A stretch of DNA of 64,000 bases, taken from contig CAWDLE010000010.1 in assembly GCA_963803085.1 (NCBI GenBank), positions 1 to 64,000 on the forward strand, read 5' to 3'. How positions within the stretch are numbered: the first letter of the stretch is position 1; each line of letters opens with the position of its first letter. The notes under the pieces are model-generated. The model saw only the letters and a list, made by a program, of their open reading frames with translations. It was not told the DNA's origin and did not search any database. This DNA is from JACVRW01 sp963803085. GTDB lineage: Bacteria; Actinomycetota; Thermoleophilia; Solirubrobacterales; Thermoleophilaceae. Positions 1 to 16,500 of this stretch are shown one piece after another. The translations under genes and the position numbers were made by a program.

Positions 1-1598
<1,598 letters not shown>

Positions 1599-1606
1599 CG
1601 TCTGAC

Positions 1607-2996
1607 CTACTTCCCGATGCAGAACCTCGCGAAGATTGCGCCAGCACGTCGTCGCGGCGTTCGCGCGCCGACGATCTCCTCGAGCGCGCGCCGCGCCTCG
1701 TCAGATCGGCGAGCACGAACTCCTCCGGCGCGCCGCGCCGCGGCCTGTCCGCGCTCGCGCGCGACGCACGCGTCGCGCGCCGCTCCAGCAGCGCGATGTG
1801 CCGCACGTTGGTGACGCCGGCGCGATCGCGCAGCGCTCCGTCGCCCGTCAGCGCCGCGACGATCGCCGCGCGCAGCGTCGTCGAGCCCGTCGCCCGTCAG
1901 CGCCGACACCGCGACCGCGTCGGCGCCCGAGTCGCCGCGCGCTCCACGCCGCCGGCAGGTCGCACCTTGTTGGCGACGATCACGCGCGCGCCGGCCGGCG
2001 GTCGTCTCGCAGCAGCGCTGCGATCGTCGTCGTCGAGCGGCCGCGAGCGATCGAGCACCACGAGCACCAGATCGCGCGATCGTCGCGCGCCTGCGCGCGC
2101 GCGCCGGACGCCCTCCTCCTCCACCGCGTCGGCGCGTCTCGCGCAGCCGGCCGTGTCGACCAGCGTGACGGGACGCCGCCGACGTCGCACGCGCTCGGTC
2201 AGCAGGTCGCGCGTCGTCCCGGCAATCGGCGTCACGATCGCGCGGTCGGCGCCGACCAGCGCGTTGAACAGGCTCGATTTGCCGGCGTTCGGCCGGCCGG
2301 CGATCACGACCGTCGGCGCCTTCGCGCATCACGCGGCCCGCGCGCGGCCGTCGCCGAGCAGCGCGTCGAGTCGCGCTGCGACGCGCGTCGAGCGCCGCGC
2401 CGCCTCGTCGCCGGCTCGATGAAGTGGTAGCCCTCGTCCGGAAAGTCGAGCGACGCCTCGAGCCGCGCGATGCAGATCGAACAGCGCCTCGTCGATCGCG
2501 CGCGATCGCGCGGTCAGCGTGCCTTCGAGCTGATCGAACGCCGCCGCGCCTGCGCCGGCGTCACCGCCTCGATCAGGTCGGCGACGGCTTCGGCCTGCAC
2601 CAGATCGAGCTTGCCGTTCAGGTACGCGCGCAGCGTGAACTCGCCCGGCGCGCGCCAGCCGCGCGCCCGCGCGCATCGCGCCGCGCGACGATCGCGCTCG
2701 AGCACCACCGGACTGCCGTGCGCGCTGATCTCGACGACGTCCTCGCCGGTGTAGGAATGCGGCGCCGCGAAAGAGCGTCGACGACGACGCTGATCGATCG
2801 CCGCGCGCCGGCGACGCCGCACGCCGGGTCGCGCGCCGCGCGTCAGCGTGGCGCGCCGCGGCGCGAGCGGCCGCCGCGCGCGAGCAGCGCAGCGCGCGAT
2901 CGGCATGCGCCTCGGGGCCGCTGACGCGGACGACGCCGAGCCGCCGCGGCCGGGCGGCGTCGCGATGGCGACGATGGTGTCGTCGGTGGAGAACAT
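1607..2996 (-). CDS. mnmE: tRNA modification GTPase MnmE (TrmE), frameshifted
   Basis: GTPase partner of MnmG in wobble-uridine modification. The N-terminus (MFSTDDTIVAIATPPGRGG) starts at 2996. The G domain is visible around 2190-2307 with AGRPNAGKSSLFNAL (P-loop) and GTTRDLL (switch). The protein ends in FCIGK before the stop at 1607; this C-terminal Cys is invariant in the family. Total length of about 460 codons is normal. No single frame covers it: three or more indels interrupt it, as elsewhere in the first 18 kb. It lies between jag and mnmG on the same strand. Confidence 0.93.
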
Positions 2997-3031
2997 GGCG
3001 GCCTGCGTCGAGCGCGCGCTCCGCCGAGCGC

Positions 3032-3520
3032 TCAGCGCGACCTTGCGCCGATGATGATGACCGTCTTCACGACGCGTCGCCGAGCTCTCGGACGCGACGT
3101 CGGATCTGCGCGACTTCGAGGTGCACGAGGCGGCGCGCGTACGAGTTGAGCGGGCCCATCTCCTGCGGCGTGCCGCGTCGTCTTGGCCTTCTCGATCAGG
3201 AACCTGCGCCATCTGCTGCAGCTCGGCGTCCTTGTCGTGGCGGAAGTCCTGGCAGTCGACCACGATGCGCTCGTCGCCGCCGAGCGTCGCGGCGGAACGC
3301 GGTGTTGACGAGTGCTGCAGCGCGTCGAGCGCCTCGCCCTTGCGGCGCAGCAGCAGCTTCGCCGTCCTCGCCCTCGAGGTCGACGCGGATGCTGTCCGTC
3401 CTCGAGGTCCGTCGACCTCGCCGTCGACGTCAGGCCCATGGCGTCGACGACGCTGCTCGACGAACGCGCTGCACCTCGCCGTGCAGTGCTCCTGATCGCG
3501 TCGCTCGTCTGTCGTCGCTC
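3032..3520 (-). CDS. jag: Jag/KhpB-type RNA-binding protein (KH + R3H), frameshifted
   Basis: SpoIIIJ-associated RNA-binding protein, normally encoded just after yidC. Across two frames one can read LLLRRKGEALDALQH, then GGDERIVVDCQDFRHDKDAE, then FLIEKAKTT, ending VKTVIIIGAR. These match the KH domain and the start and end of the R3H region. The stop is at 3032, 35 bp before mnmE. The exact start is not certain because the junction with yidC lies in a damaged frame around 3480-3530. Identification rests on motif order and operon position. Confidence 0.82.
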   Translation of the reverse strand, partial: ERRQTSDAIRSTARRGAARSSSSVVDAMGLTSTARSTDLEDGQHPRRPRGRGRRSCCCAARARRSTRCSTRQHRVPPRRSAATSASWSTARTSATTRTPSCSRWRRFLIEKAKTTRHAAGDGPAQLVRAPPRAPRSRADPTSRPRARRRVVKTVIIIGARSR

Positions 3521-5232
3521 CGGCCGCTTCGCCGCGCTTCGTCGGCGCGTCGGCCGCGCCGCGACCGGCGCCGGCGGCGCCGATCATGCGGTTGGTGAGG
3601 TACTGCTGGCCGATCGTCCAGCAGGTTGCTGACCAGCCAGTAGATGCACCAGGCCGCTCGGCGCCCACAGGAAGAAGACCGTGAACATCAGCGGCATGAA
3701 CATCATCATCCGCTGCTGCGCCGGATCGCCGGTCGCCGGCGTCATCCGCTGCTGCCAGAACATCGTCGCGCCCATCATGATCGGCGTGATGTAGAGCGGA
3801 TCGTGCTGCGACAGATCCTGGATCCAGCCGACGAACGGCGCGCCGCGCAGCTCGATGGCCACGCGACAGCAGCGCGTAGAACGCGAACAGCACCGGCATC
3901 GTCAGCAGCATCGGCACGCAGCCGCTGGCCGGGTTGACGCCCTTGCTCTTGTAGAGCTCCATCATCTCGGTGTTCATCTTCTGCCGCGCCGGGTCGGTCG
4001 TCTTCAGCTTGGCGTAGCGATCCTGGATCGCTTTCACCTGCGGCTGGATCTCCTGCATCTTCCGCATCGACACCACGCTCTTGTGCCGCAGCGGGAACAT
4101 GGCGAGGTTGATCAGGACGGTCAGGATGATGATCGACCAGCCGTAGTTGCCGACGTAGCCCGTTGACCCACTTCAGCGCGCGCAGCAGCGGCACGACGAG
4201 GAAGCGCGAACCATGCCGAAGTTGATCGTCGCGCACGAGTTGCGATCGACGCGCTGCAGCACGTCGAAGTCCTTCGGGCCGAAGAAGAACTTCACGGCGC
4301 GTCGCCGGCGACGCGGACGCGATACGTCGACGAGCTGCGCGCGGCACCGGCGGCGTCTGCACGCGTGAGCGGCGCGGTACTCGACGCGCGCGTGCTTGCC
4401 GTCGGGCAGCACCGCCGCCGAGGAAGTAGTGGTCGTCGACGCCGGCGTAGCGGAACGTGCCCTTCGTGCACCGGCTGCGTCGCCGACGTCGGCGACGGCG
4501 ACGCGCGTCGACGTCGCCGTCGCCGTGCTGGAAGATCGCCTGCGGCGCCTGGTAGGTCGCCGGCGAACAGCAAGCTCCGACGGCCTGACGCCGCGCTCGA
4601 TGTCGCCGAAGCCCGGCGCCGCCGTGCGACGCGTGACGTTCTGCGGCTGCCCGTTGCGATGCACCTCGGCCGTGAACCGCAGCAGGAACGCCTGCCCGTC
4701 CGGCTCGAACGTCGAACATCTTGGCGCACGCAGGCCCGACGCGTCGCGATACTCGAACCGCGAGCGTGCCGGCTGCGCGTGTCCGAGCGCGTCTGGTCGC
4801 GCTCGCGCGTGAAGAGCGCGGCGTTCGAGCGCGCGTCGAGCGCGGCGTCGTCCGACCGTCAGCGAGAACGCTGGCGACGCGTTCGCGGTCAGCGCCGGCG
4901 GGACCAGGTCGATCGCGCGCCCGTCGAGTCGAGGTAGTGCTTCAGCCTCCAGCTAGGAGCACCGCGCCGCGGTTCGAGAACTCGCCGCGACCCGCGGTCT
5001 CGACCACGATCGCGCGCTCGGCGGTCTCGCCGGCGAGCACGGCCGGCGCCGGGCGCCGGCTCGGCCGCGGCGGCGCGGCTGGCGGCCGCGACCGGCGTCG
5101 GCGGCGGCGCGGCCGGCGGCGTGGCTGCGGCCGGCGCCGGCGTGCGGTTGGCGGCGTCGGCTTGACGACGAACGCCTGATACCGAGCAGCACCAAACGAA
5201 AGCAAGACGGCCAGCAGAACGCGCTTTTCCAT
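3505..5232 (-). CDS. yidC: Membrane protein insertase YidC, frameshifted
   Basis: Sec-associated and Sec-independent inner-membrane insertase. MEKRVLLAVLLSF at 5232 is the N-terminal membrane anchor, followed by a Pro/Ala-rich periplasmic linker. The large periplasmic domain of Gram-negative YidC is readable in pieces, then the conserved core with MFPLRHKSVVSMRKMQEIQP and the SGCVPMLLTMPVLFAFYALL helix (around 3870-4100). A segment with QQYLTNRMIG near 3590 marks the C-terminal helix. A start-to-end length of about 575 codons, with a periplasmic domain, argues for a Gram-negative-type cell rather than an actinobacterium. Multiple indels break the frame. Confidence 0.92.
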
Positions 5233-5240
5233 GAATGTGT

Positions 5241-5462
5241 CTAGACGCGCTGGGCGGTCAGCGGACGCGGATCGACGGCACGGGTCGAGCCGGAGCCGCC
5301 GAATGGATGACACCGGGCGAGGCGCCGGATCGCCAGCCAGCGCCCGCGCACGGCGCCGTGCTGCTCGAGCGCCTCATGGCGTAGGCCGGAGCAGGACGGC
5401 GTGAACCGGCAGGCGCCGCCAAACAACGGTGACAGCAGCAATGTAGGCGCGAACGAGCGCAT
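5241..5462 (-). CDS. yidD: Membrane protein insertion efficiency factor YidD
   Basis: Small (73 aa) membrane-associated factor encoded between rnpA and yidC in most bacteria. The frame is intact and holds the family signature CRFTPSCS (three of the usual Cys/Ser positions) and RLARCHPFGGSG. It starts at 5462, overlapping the end of the rnpA frame, and stops 8 bp before yidC. It is one of the few genes in the first 16 kb without a visible indel. Confidence 0.9.
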   Translation of the reverse strand: MRSFAPTLLLSPLFGGACRFTPSCSGLRHEALEQHGAVRGRWLAIRRLARCHPFGGSGSTRAVDPRPLTAQRV

Positions 5463-5859
5463 CAGCGACGCGCGCGGCCACGTCAGCGCGCGCCGCGATC
5501 GCTGCGTCGGCGCGGACCGGCGTCGCGGCCGCCGCGGCCGAGAGCAGCTCGACGTAGTCGCGTTCAAGGCTGGAAGGCGGCGTGCGAGGAACTCGCGGCT
5601 GCGGGACGATGACGAGATCGAGGCCGGGCATGCGGCTTGTGGTGCCGGAAGATCTCGCGAGCCCGACGCTTCGCCCGGTTGCGGACGACCGCGCCGCCAG
5701 CTTGCGCGTGGCGGCGACACCGAGCCGCGCTGCCGGCGCGCGCCGTTCGCGCAGGAGGAACATGGTCATGAAGCGGCCATGGTGCTTCACGCCCTGCTCG
5801 TAGACGTGCTGGAACTCGGGCCGCCGGCGGACGCGCTCGTGCGGCCGAAGCGTCGGCAC
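5374..5859 (-). CDS. rnpA: Ribonuclease P protein component
   Basis: Protein subunit of RNase P, which trims tRNA 5' leaders. A GTG start at 5859 gives VPTLRPHERVRRRPEFQHVY, followed by GRFMTMFLLRE and, after an indel, RLGVAATRKLAA...NRAKR. The RNR-type motif is readable as VRNRAKRRAREIF in the neighbouring frame. The true 3' end is probably near 5450; the frame as read runs on to 5374 because of an indel and overlaps yidD. Position between rpmH and yidD is diagnostic. Confidence 0.85.
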   Translation of the reverse strand: MPTLRPHERVRRRPEFQHVYEQGVKHHGRFMTMFLLRERRAPAARLGVAATRKLAARSSATGRSVGLARSSGTTSRMPGLDLVIVPQPRVPRTPPSSLERDYVELLSAAAAATPVRADAAIAARADVAARVADALVRAYIAAVTVVWRRLPVHAVLLRPTP

Positions 5860-5905
5860 GCGGATCCGGCGCCGAGCCGGCTCGGCTCGCCGGAGCGCGA
5901 CGCTC

Positions 5906-6043
5906 GACGAGACGGTCAGGCGCTTCCGGCCCTTGGCGCGACGGCGCTTCAGCACGAGCCGGCCGTTCTTCGTGCTCATGCGCACGAGGAAGCCGTGGGT
6001 CTTGCGCGCGGCGGCGGCTATTGGGCTGGAAAGTACGCTTCAT
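5906..6043 (-). CDS. rpmH: 50S ribosomal protein L34, frameshifted
   Basis: MKRTFQPNSRRRA at 6043 followed, in the next frame, by MSTKNGRLVLKRRRAKGRKR gives the complete L34 signature in about 45 codons. One inserted base in the run of CGC codons around 6005 causes the frame change, and the stop is lost to a second indel. It heads the rpmH-rnpA-yidD-yidC-jag-mnmE-mnmG transcription unit, divergent from dnaA. Confidence 0.9.
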
Positions 6044-6246
6044 GGATCATCCAGGCTCGGACCGTGGCGCGGCACTCGACCGTACGGCAGAACCTCGACT
6101 CATGCGTAGTCGCGCGGCGCCGCGAACGTGTCAACAAAGCCGGCGCGTCGAACGCGTGTGGTATCGTCCGTCCGCTTCCCATGCGCCGAGCCGTGTGCTA
6201 CGATCTCGCCGTCGGCAGCTCCGCCGATCGGCGTCGCCGAGCCGGG

Positions 6247-6278
6247 TTTTCCACAACTGTGGAAAAAACTGTGGAAAA
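6247..6278. promoter_or_regulatory. DnaA-box cluster between rpmH and dnaA
   Basis: Three consensus DnaA boxes (TTATNCACA type) lie within 32 bp: TTTTCCACA at 6247-6255 on the plus strand, and TGTGGAAAA at 6258-6266 and 6270-6278 (the same box on the minus strand). They are upstream of dnaA, so they could serve dnaA autoregulation or form part of a two-part origin with the cluster at 7850-7965. Confidence 0.8.
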
Positions 6279-6434
6279 CGGGGCTTTCGCGACTGGCGCG
6301 TCATGCACGCCTTGTGCTTCGGGATTCTGCGTAGGCGAAGGTCGACAGATGGCGTTTTTGTCGACTGTTTTTCGGCTCGTGACACGTCATGGCGCGTCAC
6401 AGACGCGTCACACAGGCGAAAGTGTCGGATCTCC

Positions 6435-7831
6435 ATGCATTCTGGCCCGCTGGTCAGACCGCGATCGTCCGGGCCGAGCCGATGACATCTGGGACCAGGT
6501 CCTCGCGCGGGTCGAAACCAAGGTGAACCGGCACAGCTTCTACACCTGGTTCAAGCCGACGACTTCGTCCGCGACACGGCGACGCCTCATGGTCCGGGTG
6601 CCCGACGCGCTGTTCCGGGACTGGCTGCTGAAGCACTACCCGGCGTCCTCGCCGAGGCGCTGGCCGAAGTCGGCCGGCCCGGCGCGTCGTCGTCTTCGTG
6701 ACCGAGCCGACGGCGCCGAGCACGTCCCGAGCCGTCGCGCTGCCGACGAGCCGCCGATGCCGTCGACCGAGGACCCGTCGACGCGCCGCCGATCGCGCCG
6801 GCCACGCGCCGGCCGGGCCTGAACCCCCGCTACACCTTCGACACCTTCGTCGTCGGGCCGTCGAACCAGTTCGCGCACGCGGCCTGCCGCGCCGTGGCCG
6901 AAGCGCCCGTCGCGCTCCTACAACCCGCTGTTCATCTACGGCGGCGTCGGCCTCGGCAAGACCCACCTGATGCACGCGATCGGCCACTACGTCGCTCGCA
7001 GCACACCGCGAGCTGCGGCTGACCTACATCTCGTCCGAGCGCTTCATGAACGAGATGATCAACGCGATCCGCTACGAGCGGATCCTCGACTTCCGCGAGC
7101 GCTATCGCAGCGTCGACGTGCTGCTCGTCGACGACGTGCAGTTCCTCGCCGGCAAGGAGGGCACGCAGAACGAGTTCTTCCACACGTTCAACGCGCTCTA
7201 CGACGCGCGAAGCAGATCGTGCTCAGCAGCGACTGCCCGCCGCACGAGATCCCGGCGCTCGAGGAGCGGCTGCGCTCGCGCTTCGAGTGGGGCCTGATCG
7301 CCGACATCCAGCCGCCCGACCTCGAGACCAAGGTCGCGATTCTGCAAGAAAAAGGCCGATGCCGAGGCGGTGCCGCTGCCCGACAACGTCGCGATCTACA
7401 TCGCCGGCAAGATCAAGTCGAACATCCGCGAGCTCGAGGGCTCGCTGATCCGCCTGGTCGCCTACGCCTCGCTGACCGGCAAGGAGATCACGCTGCCGCT
7501 GGCCCAGGACGTGCTGCGCAACGTCCTCGGCAACGACGAGCGGGCCATCACCATCGAGATCATCCAGAAGTTCGTCGCCGACTACTACAAGCTGAAGCCG
7601 AGCGAGCTGAAGTCGCGCAACAACTCGAAGTCGGTCGCGCTGCCGCGGCAGGTCGCGATGTACCTGTGCAAGACGCTGACGCGCGCGTCGCTGCCCGAAA
7701 TCGGCCGGGCCTTCGGCGGCAAGCACCACTCGACCGTCATCCACTCGATCCGGAAGGTCGAGGAGGATGCGGCAGACGCGACGCGGATTTCAACAGCCTC
7801 ATCAACACCCTGCTCGACGAATTTCCGCTAG
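6435..7831 (+). CDS. dnaA: Chromosomal replication initiator DnaA, frameshifted
   Basis: AAA+ initiator that melts oriC. Readable parts are domain I (DDIWDQVLARVETKVNRHSF from 6481), the Walker A region IYGGVGLGKTHLMHAIG near 6935, Walker B (VDVLLVDDVQFLAGKEGTQ) around 7110-7160, and the helix-turn-helix domain IV with RQVAMYLCKTLT and GGKHHSTVIHSIRKVEED. The end is LLDEF(R) with the stop at 7829-7831 after one extra T. The start is uncertain; ATG 6435 is the nearest candidate but lies out of frame with domain I because of an indel. Confidence 0.93.
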
Positions 7832-7849
7832 GCCGCGCTGCCGCCGACG

Positions 7850-8080
7850 GCGTTTCCACAGCCTGACGGTCGCGGCCCTGTGGACGCCGCTGTGGACCGT
7901 GTCGGACGGCTGCTGGACGGCCCACAGGACGACCGGGGTTTTCCACAGGCCGCCGTCCACAGGTAAGTCATTGACTGAAGGAGAATTAGACGTCGTCTTC
8001 ACAGCTTTTCAACAGACCTTTATTCCTGATATACTTTTTTGTCTCTGCTGATCCTCTTTAGAGAAACATCTCCAGGGACG
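7850..8080. other. Probable oriC: DnaA boxes plus AT-rich unwinding region
   Basis: The 290-bp dnaA-dnaN gap contains DnaA-box-like sites: TTTCCACA (about 7853-7860), TGTGGAC (7879-7885 and 7891-7897), a perfect TTTTCCACA (7939-7947) and GTCCACA (about 7955-7961). They are followed by a stretch that is very AT-rich for this DNA (about 7965-8070, containing TTTATTCCTGATATACTTTT). Boxes followed by an AT-rich unwinding element beside dnaA is the standard bacterial origin layout. Confidence 0.82.
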
Positions 8081-8124
8081 TCGCGGTCGCCGGGCTCCGC
8101 TCCGTTCTCGAGGTCACCAGGCGC

Positions 8125-9238
8125 ATGGAACTCGTCGTCCGCAAGACCGATCTGCTGCGCGAACTGCAGTTCTTTCAGGGCATCGTCGAACGCAAGAACA
8201 CCATGCCGATGCTCGCCAACGTGCTGATGGAGGCCGACGGCAACGAGGTCGGCTGCTCGCCACCGACCTCGAGGTCGGCGCTGCGCAGCCGTGCGAGGCG
8301 CACGGTCGGCCAAGCGCGGCACGCTGACGCTGCCGGCCAAGAAGCTCTTCGAGATCGTCAAGGCGCTGCCGGAGACCGACGTGCGCATCGAGGAGGACAA
8401 GGGCGGCGTGAAGGTCGCGGCCGAGCGGTTCGACTCGCGCATGACGACGCTGCCGCGCGACGACTTCCCGCCGCTGCCGGACGGTGCGGCGAGCTGCCGG
8501 CGACGCGACGCTGCCGCGCGACGCCATGCGGCAGATGGTCGCGAAGACGCAGTTCGCGATCACCGGCGAGGACACGCGCTACTTCCTGAACGGCGCGCTG
8601 TTCGTGCTCAAGCCGGACGAGATGAGCCTGGTGGCCACCGACGGCCATCGGCTGGCGCTCGTGACGGTGCCGCGCGAGCGGCGGCCAGGCGCGCCGGACG
8701 AGATCAGCGTCATCCTGCCGAAGAAGACGATGCTCGAACTCGCCCGGCTGCTCGCCGAGGGCGACGGCGACGTCGCGTTCGAGAAGGGCGAGAACCACCT
8801 GTTCTTCGACGTCGGCGGCCGCGTGCTCATCTCGCGCATGATCGACGGGCAGTTCCCGGCCTACGAGCGCGTCATCCCGAAGACCAACGACAAGGCGATC
8901 GAGTTCGAGCGCGATCGGCTGACGAGCGCCGTCAAGCGCGTCGCGCTGCTGTCGAACGAGCGCTCGCGCGCCGTGCGGTTCCAGATCGACAGTGGCAAGG
9001 TCGAGGTGACGTCGAGCAGCCCGGAGTTCGGCGAGGCCAAGGAAGAGCTGCCGGTCGACTACAGCGGCCCGGCGATCCAGATCTGCTTCAACGCGCAGTA
9101 CGTCGCTCGATTTCCTCGGCGCCGTCGAGACCGACAGGTGGCCTCGAGTTCAAGGACGAGATGAGCCAGGCCGTCATGAAGCCGGTGGGCGCCGAGGGCT
9201 ACGACTACACCTACGTGATCATGCCGATGCGGATCTGA
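8125..9238 (+). CDS. dnaN: DNA polymerase III sliding clamp (beta subunit), frameshifted
   Basis: Processivity clamp of the replicase. ATG 8125 gives MELVVRKTDLLRELQFFQGI and ERKNTMPMLANVL, the standard N-terminus. The middle domain contains TDGHRLALV, and the C-terminus reads YVIMPMRI before the stop at 9238. About 370 codons fits the family. Indels near 8255, 8490 and 9110 change frame. It follows the oriC region and precedes gyrB by 38 bp; recF, often found between them, is absent. Confidence 0.93.
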
Positions 9239-9276
9239 GCGCGTGCGCCGCCAGCGATCGCTGTCGACCAGTCTCG

Positions 9277-11948
<2,672 letters not shown>

Positions 11949-11961
11949 CCAGGCCGAGCGA

Positions 11962-11986
11962 CTCGGAGTCGAGCCTCGACTCCGAG
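11962..11986. terminator. Perfect 12-bp inverted repeat between gyrB and gyrA
   Basis: CTCGGAGTCGAG (11962-11973), one base, then its exact complement CTCGACTCCGAG (11975-11986), starting 13 bp after the gyrB stop. There is no T-run, so it may be an attenuating hairpin or processing site in a gyrBA transcript rather than a full terminator. Confidence 0.5.
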
Positions 11987-12034
11987 CCGGCCGCGCCGCA
12001 GCCGCTCGAGTCCTGTCGCCGAACGCCATCACGC

Positions 12035-14560
<2,526 letters not shown>

Positions 14561-14741
14561 GTCGAAGGAGATGCGGGACGGGAGCCGTCAGCGAATGGCC
14601 CGACCGAGCCGTCGCCGCCCGACGATGGGTCCGACGACGACGGCTCGAGGACCTAATTGAGCGGGCCGGCGGCCACGCGCTGGTTGCCGCCTTCACGACC
14701 GCAGCGGTCGCGGCTACCTTCGACGCCGGGGCGGATCCCGA

Positions 14742-16306
14742 ATGAGGGAACTCGAACAGCTTCTCGGCGCTCTTCGTCGCCGCCGTGGTCCTGGCGGCCG
14801 CCGCGCGCCGCGTCGGCGCGCCGTATCCGGTGTTCCTGGCGCTCGGCGGCGCGCTGCTCGCGTTCGTTCCCGGCGCGCCGTCGTTCACGCTGCCGCCCGA
14901 GCTGGCGCTGGCGCTGTTCGTCGCGCCCGTCCTGCTCGACGCGGCGTACGACGCGTCGCTCGCGGGATCTGCGGGACAACTGGGCGCCGGTCACCGGCCT
15001 GGTCGTCGTTCGCGGTCGGACTCACGACCGTCGCCGTCGCCGTCGTCGCCCGCGCGCTCGTGCCGGCGATGCCCTGGGCGCCGGCGATCGCGCTCGGCGC
15101 CATCGTCGCGCCGCCCGATGCCGCCGCCGCGACGGCCGTGCTCCGTCAGCTGCGGCCGCCGCATCGCATCCTGACGATCCTCGAAGGCGAAAGCCTGCTG
15201 AACGACGCCAGCGCGCTCCTGATCTACCGCCTCGCCGTCGGCGCCGTCGCGGCGCAGACGGCTTCTCCCTCGGCGCGGTGGCGCCGACGTTCCTGCTCGC
15301 GGTCGCCGGCAGCGTGGTCGTCGGCCCGGCGCTCGGGTGGCTCACGTTGCGGCTGATGGATCGCGTGCAGCACGTGCCGACCGCCATCATCCTGCAGTTC
15401 GTCACCACGTTCGGCGTGTGGATCCTCGCCGAGCACATCGGGCTCTCGGCGTGCTGACGATGGTGTGCTACGCGATGACGGTGGCGCGGACGGCGCCGGA
15501 GCGGACTCCCGCGCGGATCCGCATCCCGACCTACGCCGTGTGGGAGACGGTGGTCTTCGCGCTGAACATCCTGGCGTTCATCTTCATCGGCCTGCAGATC
15601 CGGCCGATTCTCGAGAGCCTCGAGGCGGCGGAGCGCGGGCGCTACTTCGCCGTCGCCGGCGCCGTCCTGGTGACGGTGATCGTCGTGCGCATCGCCTGGC
15701 ACATGTCCTTCAACGCCGTCATCCGGTGGCGCGACCGCCGGTTCGGCTTCCATCCGCCGCGGCCGATGCTGCGGCCGACCGTCGGCAGCGGCCTGGTCAT
15801 CTCCTGGGCCGGCATGCGCGGCATCGTCTCGCTGGCCGCGGCGCTGGCGCTGCCCGTCGGCGTTTCCCTATCGCGATCTGATCGTGCTGACCGCGTTCTC
15901 CGTCGTGCTCGGCACGCTGGTCGATCCAGGGACTGACGCTCAAGCCGCTGCTGCGCGCGCTCGATCTGCATGACGACGATCCGGTCGGCCGCGAGGTGCG
16001 CGCGGCGCGTGAACGCGCGCTGCGTGCCGGGCTGGCGAGCTTTGCGCGACGACCAGTCGCCGGTCGCGGAGGCGGTCCGGCAGGAGTTCACGGCGCATCT
16101 GGCGCACGAGCGACGCGGACGGCTGACGCAGGCGATGGCCGCGCGCTCCGCACACGGCGACATCCATCGCGGCGCGCTCCAGGCCGCGCGGCAGGCCGTG
16201 CTCGCCATGCGCGCCAGCGACGAGATCGGCGACGACGCCTTTCATCGAGATCGAGGAGGAGCTGGACTGGCTCGAGATGGCCGACGGCAAGGACGATCCT
16301 GGCTGA
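14742..16306 (+). CDS. NhaP-type (CPA1) Na+/H+ antiporter, frameshifted
   Basis: Membrane cation/proton exchanger with about 12 helices. From ATG 14742 the readable pieces include PPDAAAATAVLRQLRPPHR and LEGESLLNDASALLIYRLAVG (the CPA1 ion-site region), FIFIGLQIRPILE and SWAGMRGIVSLAAALALP. A charged cytoplasmic tail runs to the stop at 16,304-16,306. About 520 codons is usual. Indels at about 14,965, 15,010, 15,270, 15,450 and 15,870 break the frame. It lies about 180 bp after gyrA with no shared operon signal seen. Confidence 0.85.
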
Positions 16307-16329
16307 ACCGACCCGCCGGACCGCTCTCC

Positions 16330-16370
16330 TTGACAAACTAGGAGAGCCGATAGATCCTCCTCCTAGTTTG
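16330..16370 (+). promoter_or_regulatory. padR promoter with palindromic operator
   Basis: TTGACA at 16330-16335 is a perfect -35 box. It overlaps the left arm of an 11-bp perfect inverted repeat: CAAACTAGGAG (16334-16344) and CTCCTAGTTTG (16360-16370), 15 bp apart. The right arm lies just before the Shine-Dalgarno TAGGAGG and ATG 16390. A palindrome over the promoter of a PadR gene fits autorepression, the usual PadR mode. Confidence 0.65.
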
Positions 16371-16389
16371 CCTAGGAGGCGACCACGAG

Positions 16390-16480
16390 ATGGCCAAGCC
16401 GACCGAGCTGTTGCCAGGCACGCTCGACATGCTGATCCTGAAGGCGGTGTCGCTGGAGCCGCTGCACGGCTACGGCGTCG
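16390..16480 (+). pseudogene. PadR-family regulator, N-terminal fragment
   Basis: The first 30 residues (MAKPTELLPGTLDMLILKAV, then SLEPLHGYGV) are the typical start of the PadR winged-helix domain, in the form common in Acidobacteriota, where it regulates duplicated orphan permeases. After HGYGV the match stops suddenly around 16,478 and the sequence becomes the antisense of an RTX gene. A good Shine-Dalgarno (AGGAGG) precedes ATG 16390. So the gene is cut, either by rearrangement or by a chimeric join. Confidence 0.8.
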
Positions 16481-16500
16481 ACTGCCGGTGGTCGTCGCCG
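16475..16500. other. Junction between origin block and accessory block (possible chimeric join)
   Basis: Two unrelated genes are both cut within about 25 bp: the plus-strand padR loses everything after residue 30, and the minus-strand RTX gene loses its 3' end and stop. No repeat, IS end or tRNA is seen at the point of contact. The gene families on the two sides suggest different phyla. Confidence 0.6.
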
